Below, piece by piece: positions 8,498-17,346 of a stretch of 64,000 nt of DNA (position 1 is its first letter; the number at the start of each line of letters is the position of its first letter). The stretch spans positions 272,633 to 336,632 of the forward strand of contig JAUHXS010000003.1 of assembly GCA_030426955.1 (NCBI GenBank). The letters are read 5' to 3'. The notes beneath the pieces were generated by a model. It saw only the letters and a program-made list of their open reading frames with translations, was not told where the DNA came from and did not search any database. A program made the position numbers and the translations under genes. This stretch comes from Bacteroidia bacterium. Lineage in GTDB: Bacteria; Bacteroidota; Bacteroidia; Chitinophagales; JAUHXS01.

Positions 8498-11400
8498 ATG
8501 AGAGGCCTCGGTTTATATGCCATATTATTTTTGCTTTGTATAAGAGTTGTTTTTTCGCAAGGTACTCAACAGTATTTTGGCAAAAACAGAATACAGTATC
8601 ATAATTTTGAATGGTCATTTTACAAGTCAGATAACTTTGTGACCTACTTTTATTTAGGAGGGCAGGAGATTGAAAAGTACGTCGTACAGCAAGCAGAGAA
8701 AGATCTAGCACTTATTGAGAAAAAGGTGGAGTTTAGAAGTTCCAATAAAATCGAAATTCTTGTTTTCAACGATATATCTGATCTAAGACAAAGTAATATT
8801 GGTATAGGTTTTGAGTCTTACAATACAGGGGGATTGACAAAAATTGTGGGGAACCGAATTTTCGTCTATTTTGACGGCGACCATGATCACCTCAAGACTC
8901 AAATAAGGCAAGGCATAGCCCAAGTGCTCATTAACGATATGATGTATGGGGGAAATATACAAGAGGTTGTTCAAAATGCAGTTCTCTTGTCATTACCAGC
9001 TTGGTTTATGGAGGGAATTGTATCATATATGGCAGAAGATTGGAGTTTTGATTTAGACAATCAATTAAGGGATGGGATATTATCGGGAAAGTTTGAGAAA
9101 GTTAATAAGCTAAACGGCCGTGATTCGAGGGTTGTTGGACATTCACTATCAAGGTATATTGTAGAAAAATATGGCAAGTCTGCTCTACCCAGCCTATTGT
9201 ACTTAACACGTTTGAACAGAAATTTAGAAAGTGGATTTGCTTTTGTACTTGGTGGAACAGTCAATAAGGTACTAGATGATTGGTACAATTTTTATTACAA
9301 TAAATATAAAGCATCGGAAGAGGAGAAGGTCGTTCCTGGAGAAAAGCTCAGATTAGATATCAGAACTAAAAAACACAAAATATATTCTCAGTTGTCATTA
9401 AGTGCAGATACCAATTATGTTGCTCTCAAACAAGATGATATTGGCAGATACAAAATAAAAGTTTATGATAGGAAAGAGGACAAAATTCATAGGATTGAGA
9501 AAGGCGGATATAAAACTATTACACAACAAGTGGATAAAAACTATCCAATCTTAGAATGGCACCCTACAGAGAACAAACTAGCCATTCTATATGAGAAAAG
9601 AGATCAAATAAAGCTCCTCATGTATAATTTTGATGAAGAGAAAAAGAAAGATAGGAAAGCGGAAACTTATGATATCAATAAATTTCAAAGGATATCGAGC
9701 ATGGAATTTGTTAATGAAGATAAAATCGTCATCTCGGCGATTAATAGAGGCGTTTCTGATATTTATACGTATCATATTCCATCTAGCAAAGTTGAAAAGT
9801 TAACCAATGATTACTATGATGATAGGGATCCTACCTTTTTTGAGGATAATGAAGGTAGAAAAGGAATATTGTTCGTTTCTAACAGAACGAGTGATACTTT
9901 AACCTCTGAAAAACTAGACACAACGCTACCCGAGGACAATTTTGATATATATTATTATGATTATAACAGTAAATCAAAAGTATTAACTAAGATAACCAAT
10001 ACGGCTATTATAGATGAGGTTGCCCCTCAGCAATATGGCAAGGATCAGTTCTCTTATCTGAGCAATGTAAATGGTATTCAAAACAGGGTTGTAGCACATT
10101 TAGAGACAATATTTTCACATAATAACTACTATTATTACTTTCCAGATACTACTATTCTCAATCCTGAAGTTGACTTGGAGTCTTTACAGTTGATTGTTGG
10201 AGATTCAATTGATTCTTCAAAAGTCGAAGCGATATATAAAGATACAGCAGTAACATATCCGACGACAAATTACGCCACCTCTATCTTAGAAGAGGAAATC
10301 CTACCTAATCAGAATAAGATTGTCCAAAATATATTGTATGGTGGAAAGTCAAAGTTCTATTTGATAGATAAGCCGAATAATGTTGGGGAGTGGACAACTC
10401 CTGAACTAACACCATCCTTGTACTTTAAGGAAAGACAAGCAGCTTACGATAAGACCATACATCGAGAAAAAATATTGAACAAAAAATCAGATTCACAAAA
10501 AGAAGAGAGTACCAATGAACAGGATACTGGTACTATTGAGAAAGGTGTGATTTTACCACATTATTTTCAAAGTGATTTTACATATCCAAATAACAATGTT
10601 GAAATGTCTGCAAATCAGTCTGGCAATGACGGAGCAGGGGACGATAATACTAATTCAGAAAATAATAACACAGAAAACCCAGAGGACAGAGTGTTTGAAT
10701 CGACCAAAGTATTGCCATATAGGCTGCGATTTGCAAGCACTGAAGTTACTGCGCAACTAGACAATACAATTATATTTGGAAGATACCAGCCTTTTACTGG
10801 AGGTCCCGTTTTTCAGAGCCCTGGGTTGAATCCCTTGATTCAAGTTGGTGTGAACGATATCCTTGAAGATTACAAGTTAGTAGGAGGTTTTCGTGTAGCA
10901 ACAAACTTAAGTGGTGCAGAATATTTTGGATCTGTAGAAAACTTAAAGCACAGAATTGATAGAAAGTTAGTTTACTATAGATCAACCTCAAGTGCAATAG
11001 ATGAGTTTGGATTTGGGGCAAAAAAAAGGTCAAATTATACCCAGTTAGGGTTAACTTATCCATTTGATGTTTTAAGAAGCTTAAGAGGATATGTGGCTCA
11101 TCGGAATGACCGTATTATAACCTTGGCTAGTGATGAGCAAACATTAAATTTTCCTGATAATGATGAGCATTGGAGCTTTGTGCGAATGGAGTATGTTTTG
11201 GATAATACAATTGATCCATTTCTCAACCTGCATAATGGCGTAAAATATAAGGTATATGCAGAGTATCACAAACAGTGGAACGTTGTGAAGTCTCAATTTA
11301 CAGTGCTAGGTTTTGACTTTAGGTGGTATCAAAGGATTGACAGAAAACTGATATGGGCCAATAGAATATCTGGTGCGACATCATTTGGCACTAAGCAGAT

Positions 11401-11905
11401 GGTCTACTATTTAGGAGGCGTGGATAATTGGATGGGGGTGAAATTTGATGATCAAAATGCTACGGATACGGCTCAAGACTATGCTTTTCAGACACTAGCA
11501 ACTAACATGAGAGGGTTTATTCAGAATGCCAGAAATGGCAACAGTAACGTGGTAATCAATAGTGAAATTCGGTGTCCTATTTTTACTTATTTGTTTAATA
11601 AGCCTATTAAGTCTGAATTTTTAAGAGTATTCCAAATAGCGTTATTCGGTGACGTTGGCGCAGCATGGACAGGACCAAGTCCATTTGACCAAGAAAACCC
11701 GTTTAACTCAGATGTTATTGGTGGACCGCCTAAACCTATTACGATACGAGTGGATTACTTCCAAAACCCTGTTATTGGTGGTTTTGGTTTTGGTGCTCGA
11801 AGTATGCTATTTGGATATTTTATCCGAGCAGATGTGGCTTGGGGAGTAGATAATAGTGTGATTCAAAAGCCAGTTTTTTATCTTTCTATGTCATTAGACT
11901 TTTAG
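8498..11905 (+). CDS. Outer-membrane protein: pseudo-gluzincin, WD40-like propeller and beta barrel
   Basis: The protein has 1135 residues. A signal peptide (1-20, ending VVFSQ) precedes a domain of about 200 residues related to the MA-clan metallopeptidase domain of Bacteroidota 'TolB-like' proteins, ending LPAWFMEGIVSY. Where homologues known to me carry HExxH, this one reads QGIAQ (residues 138-142), so zinc binding should be lost although Glu171 remains. Residues of about 300-560 resemble PD40/TolB beta-propeller blades. After a Glu/Asn-rich linker (about 665-735), the last ~390 residues look like an Omp85-type beta barrel (YYLGGVDNWMGVKF; terminal Phe). The role is unknown; it could be an outer-membrane assembly or scaffold factor. 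Confidence 0.78.
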   Translation: MRGLGLYAILFLLCIRVVFSQGTQQYFGKNRIQYHNFEWSFYKSDNFVTYFYLGGQEIEKYVVQQAEKDLALIEKKVEFRSSNKIEILVFNDISDLRQSNIGIGFESYNTGGLTKIVGNRIFVYFDGDHDHLKTQIRQGIAQVLINDMMYGGNIQEVVQNAVLLSLPAWFMEGIVSYMAEDWSFDLDNQLRDGILSGKFEKVNKLNGRDSRVVGHSLSRYIVEKYGKSALPSLLYLTRLNRNLESGFAFVLGGTVNKVLDDWYNFYYNKYKASEEEKVVPGEKLRLDIRTKKHKIYSQLSLSADTNYVALKQDDIGRYKIKVYDRKEDKIHRIEKGGYKTITQQVDKNYPILEWHPTENKLAILYEKRDQIKLLMYNFDEEKKKDRKAETYDINKFQRISSMEFVNEDKIVISAINRGVSDIYTYHIPSSKVEKLTNDYYDDRDPTFFEDNEGRKGILFVSNRTSDTLTSEKLDTTLPEDNFDIYYYDYNSKSKVLTKITNTAIIDEVAPQQYGKDQFSYLSNVNGIQNRVVAHLETIFSHNNYYYYFPDTTILNPEVDLESLQLIVGDSIDSSKVEAIYKDTAVTYPTTNYATSILEEEILPNQNKIVQNILYGGKSKFYLIDKPNNVGEWTTPELTPSLYFKERQAAYDKTIHREKILNKKSDSQKEESTNEQDTGTIEKGVILPHYFQSDFTYPNNNVEMSANQSGNDGAGDDNTNSENNNTENPEDRVFESTKVLPYRLRFASTEVTAQLDNTIIFGRYQPFTGGPVFQSPGLNPLIQVGVNDILEDYKLVGGFRVATNLSGAEYFGSVENLKHRIDRKLVYYRSTSSAIDEFGFGAKKRSNYTQLGLTYPFDVLRSLRGYVAHRNDRIITLASDEQTLNFPDNDEHWSFVRMEYVLDNTIDPFLNLHNGVKYKVYAEYHKQWNVVKSQFTVLGFDFRWYQRIDRKLIWANRISGATSFGTKQMVYYLGGVDNWMGVKFDDQNATDTAQDYAFQTLATNMRGFIQNARNGNSNVVINSEIRCPIFTYLFNKPIKSEFLRVFQIALFGDVGAAWTGPSPFDQENPFNSDVIGGPPKPITIRVDYFQNPVIGGFGFGARSMLFGYFIRADVAWGVDNSVIQKPVFYLSMSLDF

Positions 11906-12001
11906 AAGGACAATACTAGACACTTCTCTATTTTATAGCGGGCGATTCTTTTATTGAAATCTTTAACCTTCCAATCTTACAACCTTCTAATTCATATACT
12001 C

Positions 12002-12009
12002 TATCTTTG
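12002..12009 (+). promoter_or_regulatory. -7 promoter box (TATCTTTG) for lysA-hemN
   Basis: TATCTTTG fits TAnnTTTG and lies 17 nt before the lysA ATG at 12027. That would give a leader of about 10-13 nt. No convincing -33 TTG was found at 19-21 nt upstream. Confidence 0.45.
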
Positions 12010-12026
12010 CAATGAAACAATGAATC

Positions 12027-13259
12027 ATGATGAGCAATTCAGCACCTTATTCGATACAGAGAGTTAATCCGATAGAGCTTTGCAAAAAATACGATAGTCC
12101 ACTTTATGTTTATGATGCGGACAAAATAGCTTATCAGTATGAAAAGCTTACTAGTGCTTTTGATGTCAAAACGCTAAAGATCAAATATGCATGCAAGGCA
12201 TTAACCAACTTGAGCATCTTAAAATATATCCACAAGCTAGGCGCAGACATAGATACCGTTTCTATTCAGGAGATTCAGTTGGCTATGAAATCTGGTATTG
12301 CACCTAAAAATATTTTTTATACCCCCAATGGGGTTTCATTTGATGAAATGCAACAAGCAATAGAATTGGGAGTTTTTGTAAATGTTGACAATATTTCAAC
12401 ACTCGAGAAGCTGGGTGAAAAGTACGGATCATCTATACCAGTTTGCTTAAGAATTAATCCACATATTTTGGCAGGTGGAAACCTGAAAATATCTACAGGT
12501 CATATCAACGCAAAGTTTGGTATATCCATTCACCAAATGAATGAGGTACTGGATATTGTCAATAAGTATGGAATAGACGTACAGGCGCTTCAGCAACACA
12601 CTGGCTCAGATTTGCTAGATGCTGATGTGTTCTTAAAAGTGGCCGAGATTCTATTTGATACGGCTAAGAAGTTCAAAAACTTAAAAGCACTTGACTTCGG
12701 CGGAGGCTTTAAAGTCCCTTATAAAGAGGGGGACATCACAACAAATCTAGATGATTTAGGACCAAAAATCTCAAATCGATTTAACGCTTTCTGTGAGGAA
12801 TATGGCAAAGAACTGGAGCTTTGGTTTGAACCAGGTAAGTTTTTAGTAAGTGAATCTGGTTATTTATTAGCAAGCGTGAATGTCGTAAAGCCAACACCTA
12901 CAACAACCTTCATTCAATTGGATACTGGGCTAAATCATTTGATTCGCCCAATGTTTTATGATGCCTATCATCACATCACTAATATTTCTAACCCAAATGC
13001 TGAAAAGAAGATATACTCTGTTGTTGGATATATTTGTGAAACGGATACATTTGCTTGGGAACGACCTGTAGAGGAAATAAGAGAAGGAGATATATTGGCT
13101 TTTCACAATGCGGGAGCCTATGCTATTATGATGGCGTCTAACTATAATTCCAGACCTAGGCCGGCGGAGGTGCTAATTTATGAAGGCAAAGACTACTTAA
13201 TAAGAGAACGAGAGACGTTAGAGGATTTGATGAAAGGTCAAACTATCGTAGATTTTTGA
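12027..13259 (+). CDS. lysA: Diaminopimelate decarboxylase
   Basis: This 410-residue PLP-dependent fold-III decarboxylase converts meso-diaminopimelate to lysine, the last step of lysine synthesis. The PLP lysine is Lys57 in IKYACKALTN. Other family marks are QQHTGSDLLD, the phosphate-binding loop DFGGGFKVPY, FEPGKFLVSESG and YICETDTFAW, in which the Cys is the active-site residue. The stop codon overlaps the TTG start of hemN by 4 nt, so the two are coupled. An immediate second ATG (12030) is possible. Confidence 0.94.
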   Translation: MMSNSAPYSIQRVNPIELCKKYDSPLYVYDADKIAYQYEKLTSAFDVKTLKIKYACKALTNLSILKYIHKLGADIDTVSIQEIQLAMKSGIAPKNIFYTPNGVSFDEMQQAIELGVFVNVDNISTLEKLGEKYGSSIPVCLRINPHILAGGNLKISTGHINAKFGISIHQMNEVLDIVNKYGIDVQALQQHTGSDLLDADVFLKVAEILFDTAKKFKNLKALDFGGGFKVPYKEGDITTNLDDLGPKISNRFNAFCEEYGKELELWFEPGKFLVSESGYLLASVNVVKPTPTTTFIQLDTGLNHLIRPMFYDAYHHITNISNPNAEKKIYSVVGYICETDTFAWERPVEEIREGDILAFHNAGAYAIMMASNYNSRPRPAEVLIYEGKDYLIRERETLEDLMKGQTIVDF

Positions 13260-14617
13260 AAAGTTTAATCCAAAAATATAATATTCCCGGACCGAGATAT
13301 ACTTCTTACCCCACTGTTCCATACTGGAATGAGGAAGGAATAACCAAGGGTGATTGGATCGAATCTGTCAAACAGTCTTTCGATGAAAGCAATTCAGAAG
13401 AGGGGATTAGCCTTTACATCCATCTCCCTTTTTGTGAAAACTTATGTACGTTTTGTGGATGTCATAAAAGAATTACCAAACAGCATTCTGTTGAGACACC
13501 TTACTTAGAAAGTGTTCTAAAAGAGTGGAATTTGTATCTAAACATTTTGGAAGATACTCCCAAGATCAAAGAAATACACTTAGGCGGCGGAACTCCGACT
13601 TTCTTTAGTCCGGAGAACTTAAAAAAACTATTGAATGAGATTCTTAACAAAGCAATATTATTTGATGAGTACGAATTGAGTTTTGAAGGACATCCTAACA
13701 ACACGACTAAAGAACATTTGCAAACCTTATATGATATTGGTTTTAGAAGAAACAGCTTTGGAGTGCAGGATTATGACCCGACTGTACAAAAAGTGATCAA
13801 TCGATTACAACCATTTGAAAATGTAAAAAGGGTAACGGAGTTGTCTAGAGAAATTGGCTATACCTCCGTAAGTCATGATTTGGTATTTGGATTACCAAAG
13901 CAAACACTTGATAATGTAAAGGATACGATTGAAAAAACTAGACAACTAAAACCAGATCGAATTGCATATTATAGTTATGCTCACGTTCCATGGATTAAAG
14001 GTGTTGGACAAAGGGGTTTTGATGAATCAGACTTACCAAAGGATGAGGAGAAAAGAGAATTATATGAGGTAGGCAAACAGTTGTTCTCAGAAATCGGATA
14101 CCACGAGATTGGCATGGATCATTTTGCTTTACCTCATGACTCTATGTATAAGGCAATGCAAAACAAAACGCTTCATAGAAACTTCATGGGCTACACTTCC
14201 GGCAAAACCAAGTTAATGATAGGGCTGGGAATGAGCTCAATTAGCGATAGTTGGTATGCTTTTGCTCAAAACAATAAGTCAGTAGATGAATATCAGGATA
14301 TAGTTGAACAGGGAGAAATTCCAATTTTTAGAGGGCACTTATTGACCTATAAAGATCTTATCATCAGAAAGCATATTTTGAATATCATGTGTCATATGGA
14401 AACATCATGGCAAGATCAAAATTTACAGTTTGAAGAATTAGGTGAAACATTAGATAGGTTGAGTGAAATGCAGAATGATGGATTGGTTGAAATTACTGAA
14501 AATGGTCTAACTGTTCCTGAACATGCACGTCCTTTTGTAAGAAATGTATGTATGGCCTTTGATTTGAGATTGATTGAAAAAAAGTCTTCAACACGTATCT
14601 TTTCGATGACGGTTTAG
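13256..14617 (+). CDS. hemN: Oxygen-independent coproporphyrinogen III oxidase
   Basis: This radical-SAM enzyme of 453 residues converts coproporphyrinogen III to protoporphyrinogen IX without oxygen. The cluster motif is complete: C60-x3-C64-x2-C67-x-C69 in PFCENLCTFCGC, as in true HemN rather than HemW. Further marks are PRYTSYPT at the N-terminus, HLGGGTPTF and FGVQDYDP. The start is a TTG that shares TTGA with the lysA stop codon; no upstream ATG fits, and the N-terminus is complete from this TTG. Expression is probably coupled to lysA. hemJ and hemH follow within 2 kb. Confidence 0.94.
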   Translation: MKSLIQKYNIPGPRYTSYPTVPYWNEEGITKGDWIESVKQSFDESNSEEGISLYIHLPFCENLCTFCGCHKRITKQHSVETPYLESVLKEWNLYLNILEDTPKIKEIHLGGGTPTFFSPENLKKLLNEILNKAILFDEYELSFEGHPNNTTKEHLQTLYDIGFRRNSFGVQDYDPTVQKVINRLQPFENVKRVTELSREIGYTSVSHDLVFGLPKQTLDNVKDTIEKTRQLKPDRIAYYSYAHVPWIKGVGQRGFDESDLPKDEEKRELYEVGKQLFSEIGYHEIGMDHFALPHDSMYKAMQNKTLHRNFMGYTSGKTKLMIGLGMSSISDSWYAFAQNNKSVDEYQDIVEQGEIPIFRGHLLTYKDLIIRKHILNIMCHMETSWQDQNLQFEELGETLDRLSEMQNDGLVEITENGLTVPEHARPFVRNVCMAFDLRLIEKKSSTRIFSMTV

Positions 14618-14640
14618 TTATAAAAAGCTAAACAATTATT

Positions 14641-14658
14641 CCCCTCCTTGAGGAGGGG
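14641..14658. repeat. GC-rich perfect hairpin between convergent hemN and hemJ
   Basis: CCCCTCC, a TTGA loop, then GGAGGGG forms a perfect 7-bp stem, followed by GTAGGGGTGGTTT. It lies between the stop codons of hemN (+) and hemJ (-), so it could act as a terminator, although a T-tract is lacking on the hemN side. The CCTCCTTGAGGAGG...GGGGTGGTT pattern resembles a dispersed intergenic repeat that I recall from other Bacteroidota genomes. Confidence 0.55.
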
Positions 14659-14684
14659 GTAGGGGTGGTTTCTAAAAATTAGAA

Positions 14685-15227
14685 TTAAGATAGCTTCCCA
14701 CTCCTAACCTTCCTGTAAATCCGAACAGCCAACATCAAAATCACAGAAAATAAAACCAAACCAACAACTCCCCAGATCCAATCGAACGAATTCTTCAAAA
14801 CAACTAGAAAGACGATAGAAACTAAAATAATAGTGGCTACTTCATTGAATATTCTAAGCTGATTAGAGCTTAAGCTCTTCTTATCCTTCTGAATCTTCTT
14901 GAAAATTGTATGCGTATAAAATTGATAGATGTAAAGAACAAATACAAAGCTCAATTTAATGTGCATCCAGCCTTGGCTTAACCATGCCATGTTTTGGCTA
15001 AGTAACCAAGAGGCAAATATTAGCGTGAGTGCTGCAGACGGCCAAGTAATACCATACCAAAGTCTCTTTTCCATAATTTTAAACTGAGAGGTCAAGATTG
15101 ACTTTTCTGGATCGGCCTTTTCTAGCGCTTCTGTATGATAAATGAAAAGCCTGATGATATAAAATAGCCCACTAAACCATGTCACGATAAGGATAATATG
15201 AAGTGCTTTGAGCGTATTATAATCCAT
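14685..15227 (-). CDS. hemJ: HemJ-type protoporphyrinogen oxidase
   Basis: This is a polytopic membrane protein of 180 residues with four to five helices. The N-terminal segment ALHIILIVTWFSGLFYI followed by RLFIYH matches the conserved first helix of HemJ (UPF0093). IMEKRLWYGITWPSA, WMHIKLSF and RIFNEVAT are the other family blocks, including the conserved His and Arg positions. HemJ oxidises protoporphyrinogen IX to protoporphyrin IX, which is exactly the step between its neighbours HemN and HemH. The gene is divergent from hemH with 56 nt between start codons. A generic CopD-like membrane protein is the alternative, but the context favours HemJ. Confidence 0.85.
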   Translation of the reverse strand: MDYNTLKALHIILIVTWFSGLFYIIRLFIYHTEALEKADPEKSILTSQFKIMEKRLWYGITWPSAALTLIFASWLLSQNMAWLSQGWMHIKLSFVFVLYIYQFYTHTIFKKIQKDKKSLSSNQLRIFNEVATIILVSIVFLVVLKNSFDWIWGVVGLVLFSVILMLAVRIYRKVRSGKLS

Positions 15228-15266
15228 TTGGTATCGTAAAAGTACGAAGAACAGGTAAATCTTTAT

Positions 15267-15274
15267 TAGGTTTG
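15267..15274 (+). promoter_or_regulatory. -7 promoter box (TAGGTTTG) for hemH
   Basis: TAGGTTTG fits TAnnTTTG and ends 9 nt before the ATG at 15284. An in-frame TTG at 15272 lies inside this box. That supports the ATG at 15284, not the TTG, as the real start. Confidence 0.45.
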
Positions 15275-15283
15275 TGTCTGAAA

Positions 15284-16306
15284 ATGGAAGTAGCCAAAAA
15301 GACGGGAGTTTTATTAGTTAATCTCGGGACACCAGATTCTCCAGGTACAGGGGATGTAAGGAGATATCTGAGTGAATTTTTAAATGATCCAAGAGTTATT
15401 GATATTCCTTGGCTTGCAAGAAAATTGCTCGTAAATCTAATTATTGTTCCTTTTCGAGCTCCTAAGTCTGCCAAAGTGTATAAAGAACTCTGGACAGAGC
15501 GAGGATCCCCATTACTTTATCATACTGAGGATTTAACAGAAAAACTACAACAGAAGTTTTCCCAACAAGCAAATGTATTCTTTGCCATGCGATATGGCAA
15601 TCCATCATTGGAAAGGGTTCTAAGTGAAATGCAAAAAGAAAACTTTGATAAAATTATTATACTCCCACTATACCCTCAATATACATCTTCCACGACAGGT
15701 TCTGTCATTGAAAAGGTATTTAAAATCATCAGCAAATGGTGGGTAATACCTGAGTTAGAATTTGTAGGTCAGCTTTACGATCGACCTGACTTTATTGATT
15801 GTATTGTCGAAAATGCTAAACAGTTTGACTTATCAAGTTACGATCATGTTGTTTTTAGCTATCATGGATTGCCAGATCGGCAGGTAGATAAAGTATATAC
15901 TGATCGAAGACCTTGTAATGATCATAACTGCGAAAATGAGATTACAGAAGATAATAAATTTTGCTATAAAGCAACCTGCTATGAAACCACTCGTCTTATA
16001 GTGGGAAAACTTGGTTTAAAAGAAGAACAATATACGGTAGCATTCCAGTCTAGATTAGACAAGAAATGGCTCACACCATTTTCAGATAAAGTAATTGAGG
16101 AACGAGCCCAAAAAGGCGATAAAAAGTTGCTGTTCTTCAGTCCAGCATTTGTTGCAGATTGTTTGGAAACAACGATTGAGATTGGTGAAGAATACAGGGA
16201 GTTGTTTTTAGCAAAGGGTGGAAAAAAATTGGACTTTGTGCCAAGTTTGAATAGTAATGAAAATTGGGTAGATACTTTGTATAAGTTACTTGAGGAAAAA
16301 GTATAG
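15284..16306 (+). CDS. hemH: Ferrochelatase
   Basis: Ferrochelatase inserts Fe2+ into protoporphyrin IX to give heme. The protein has 340 residues from the ATG at 15284. The catalytic His is at residue 194 in FSYHGLPDRQ, and the conserved Glu is in the segment DCLETTIEIGEEY. LLVNLGTPDSP and PLYPQYTSSTTGS are typical family blocks. Four cysteines (C211, C216, C227, C232) are clustered just after the active site and could bind a metal or Fe-S cluster. An alternative TTG start 12 nt upstream falls in a promoter-like box and is less likely. Confidence 0.94.
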   Translation: MEVAKKTGVLLVNLGTPDSPGTGDVRRYLSEFLNDPRVIDIPWLARKLLVNLIIVPFRAPKSAKVYKELWTERGSPLLYHTEDLTEKLQQKFSQQANVFFAMRYGNPSLERVLSEMQKENFDKIIILPLYPQYTSSTTGSVIEKVFKIISKWWVIPELEFVGQLYDRPDFIDCIVENAKQFDLSSYDHVVFSYHGLPDRQVDKVYTDRRPCNDHNCENEITEDNKFCYKATCYETTRLIVGKLGLKEEQYTVAFQSRLDKKWLTPFSDKVIEERAQKGDKKLLFFSPAFVADCLETTIEIGEEYRELFLAKGGKKLDFVPSLNSNENWVDTLYKLLEEKV

Positions 16307-16394
16307 TAAAAATTCTAAAACTTCAGGCAATAAGCAATTAGTCATTTCAAACCTATCTTATTTGATAGAGCGTTCAGAAGATTTTGAATTTGTT

Positions 16395-17333
16395 TTATGT
16401 ACTTGACTTTATTAAGTACATTTTATAAACTAAAGCACCAAATGCTATACTACTTGAAAGAAGGACTAGGGTTGGAACATCTCCGATGTTATCAATATCT
16501 GTTTGAATAAAATCATTTTGATACAAATAAGTCATTAAAACTTGTAGTCCATTAAAAACGAGATGAGCAATAATAGGTACCCAAATAGAACCACTCCAGT
16601 AGAAAAAATAACCAAACAAAACGCCCAGTGCCATTCTTGGGAAAAACCCATAGAATTGTAAGTGCATGGCACTGAACAAAATGGCAGTAGCCCAAATGGC
16701 AATATGTACATTTTTAGTTATGTCTTTGAACAATTGTTGGATTACCCCTCTAAACAAAAGTTCTTCCCCAATAGCTGGGAGAATTCCAATCATCAACAAA
16801 TTGACCATTAAGTCCTGTATTTGAGGCATTTCCATAAAAGCTTCTAATATCACCTCAGCAGCTTTTTCCTTTTCTATCATCCACTGTTCTAATCCTGCCA
16901 GAAAATCAGGAAGAGCAATGCTTTCATTCCATTCAACCAAAACCGTTATTGCAGGGCTTAACGCAAATAAACTAGCTATGCCAAGCAAAATAAATATAGG
17001 CTTAGGGCTCATATCCATTTTTAAATATCGATTAGGGTTGCCTTTTCTTAACCAAGCAAATATATAGGCAGATACAATGAAAAGTCCTATCGAGCTAGAG
17101 ATTTGGAAAACTTTTAGTGCATTTATATTGGAAGCCTCATTGATAGACATCATATCTACTAAGTTGACTTCAGAAAACAAGCCCATTACTAGGATAATGG
17201 CTACGCCTGAAAAAATCAAGGCACTCATACCACAAATAGCAGTTAAGATAATTAGCTGAACAATTGGATGCATTTCGTCGATCAAACCTGCCTTTTGGCT
17301 TGTCATAACGTGATTTTTAGTAAATTTAGGCAT
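16395..17333 (-). CDS. CPBP-family intramembrane metalloprotease
   Basis: The protein is polytopic, about 312 residues from the ATG at 17333. The type II CAAX/bacteriocin-processing (ABI) motif EELLFRGVIQQLF is followed by FSAMHLQF and the segment HLVFNG, which supply the Glu and His metal ligands. It has about eight membrane helices. Another start, ATG at 17306 (MTSQKAGLIDE), is equally plausible. A longer open frame to 17531 exists but would run antisense into dusB and should be ignored. The gene is divergent from dusB. The substrate is unknown; bacterial members often affect surface proteins or peptide immunity. Confidence 0.85.
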   Translation of the reverse strand: MPKFTKNHVMTSQKAGLIDEMHPIVQLIILTAICGMSALIFSGVAIILVMGLFSEVNLVDMMSINEASNINALKVFQISSSIGLFIVSAYIFAWLRKGNPNRYLKMDMSPKPIFILLGIASLFALSPAITVLVEWNESIALPDFLAGLEQWMIEKEKAAEVILEAFMEMPQIQDLMVNLLMIGILPAIGEELLFRGVIQQLFKDITKNVHIAIWATAILFSAMHLQFYGFFPRMALGVLFGYFFYWSGSIWVPIIAHLVFNGLQVLMTYLYQNDFIQTDIDNIGDVPTLVLLSSSIAFGALVYKMYLIKSST

Positions 17334-17346
17334 TATTGCCACAAAC

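Noticed and set aside
11906..12000. A weak AGAAG/CTTCT hairpin after the barrel protein gene
   Set aside because: The stem is only five base pairs with a long loop and no clear T-tract, so no terminator is claimed.
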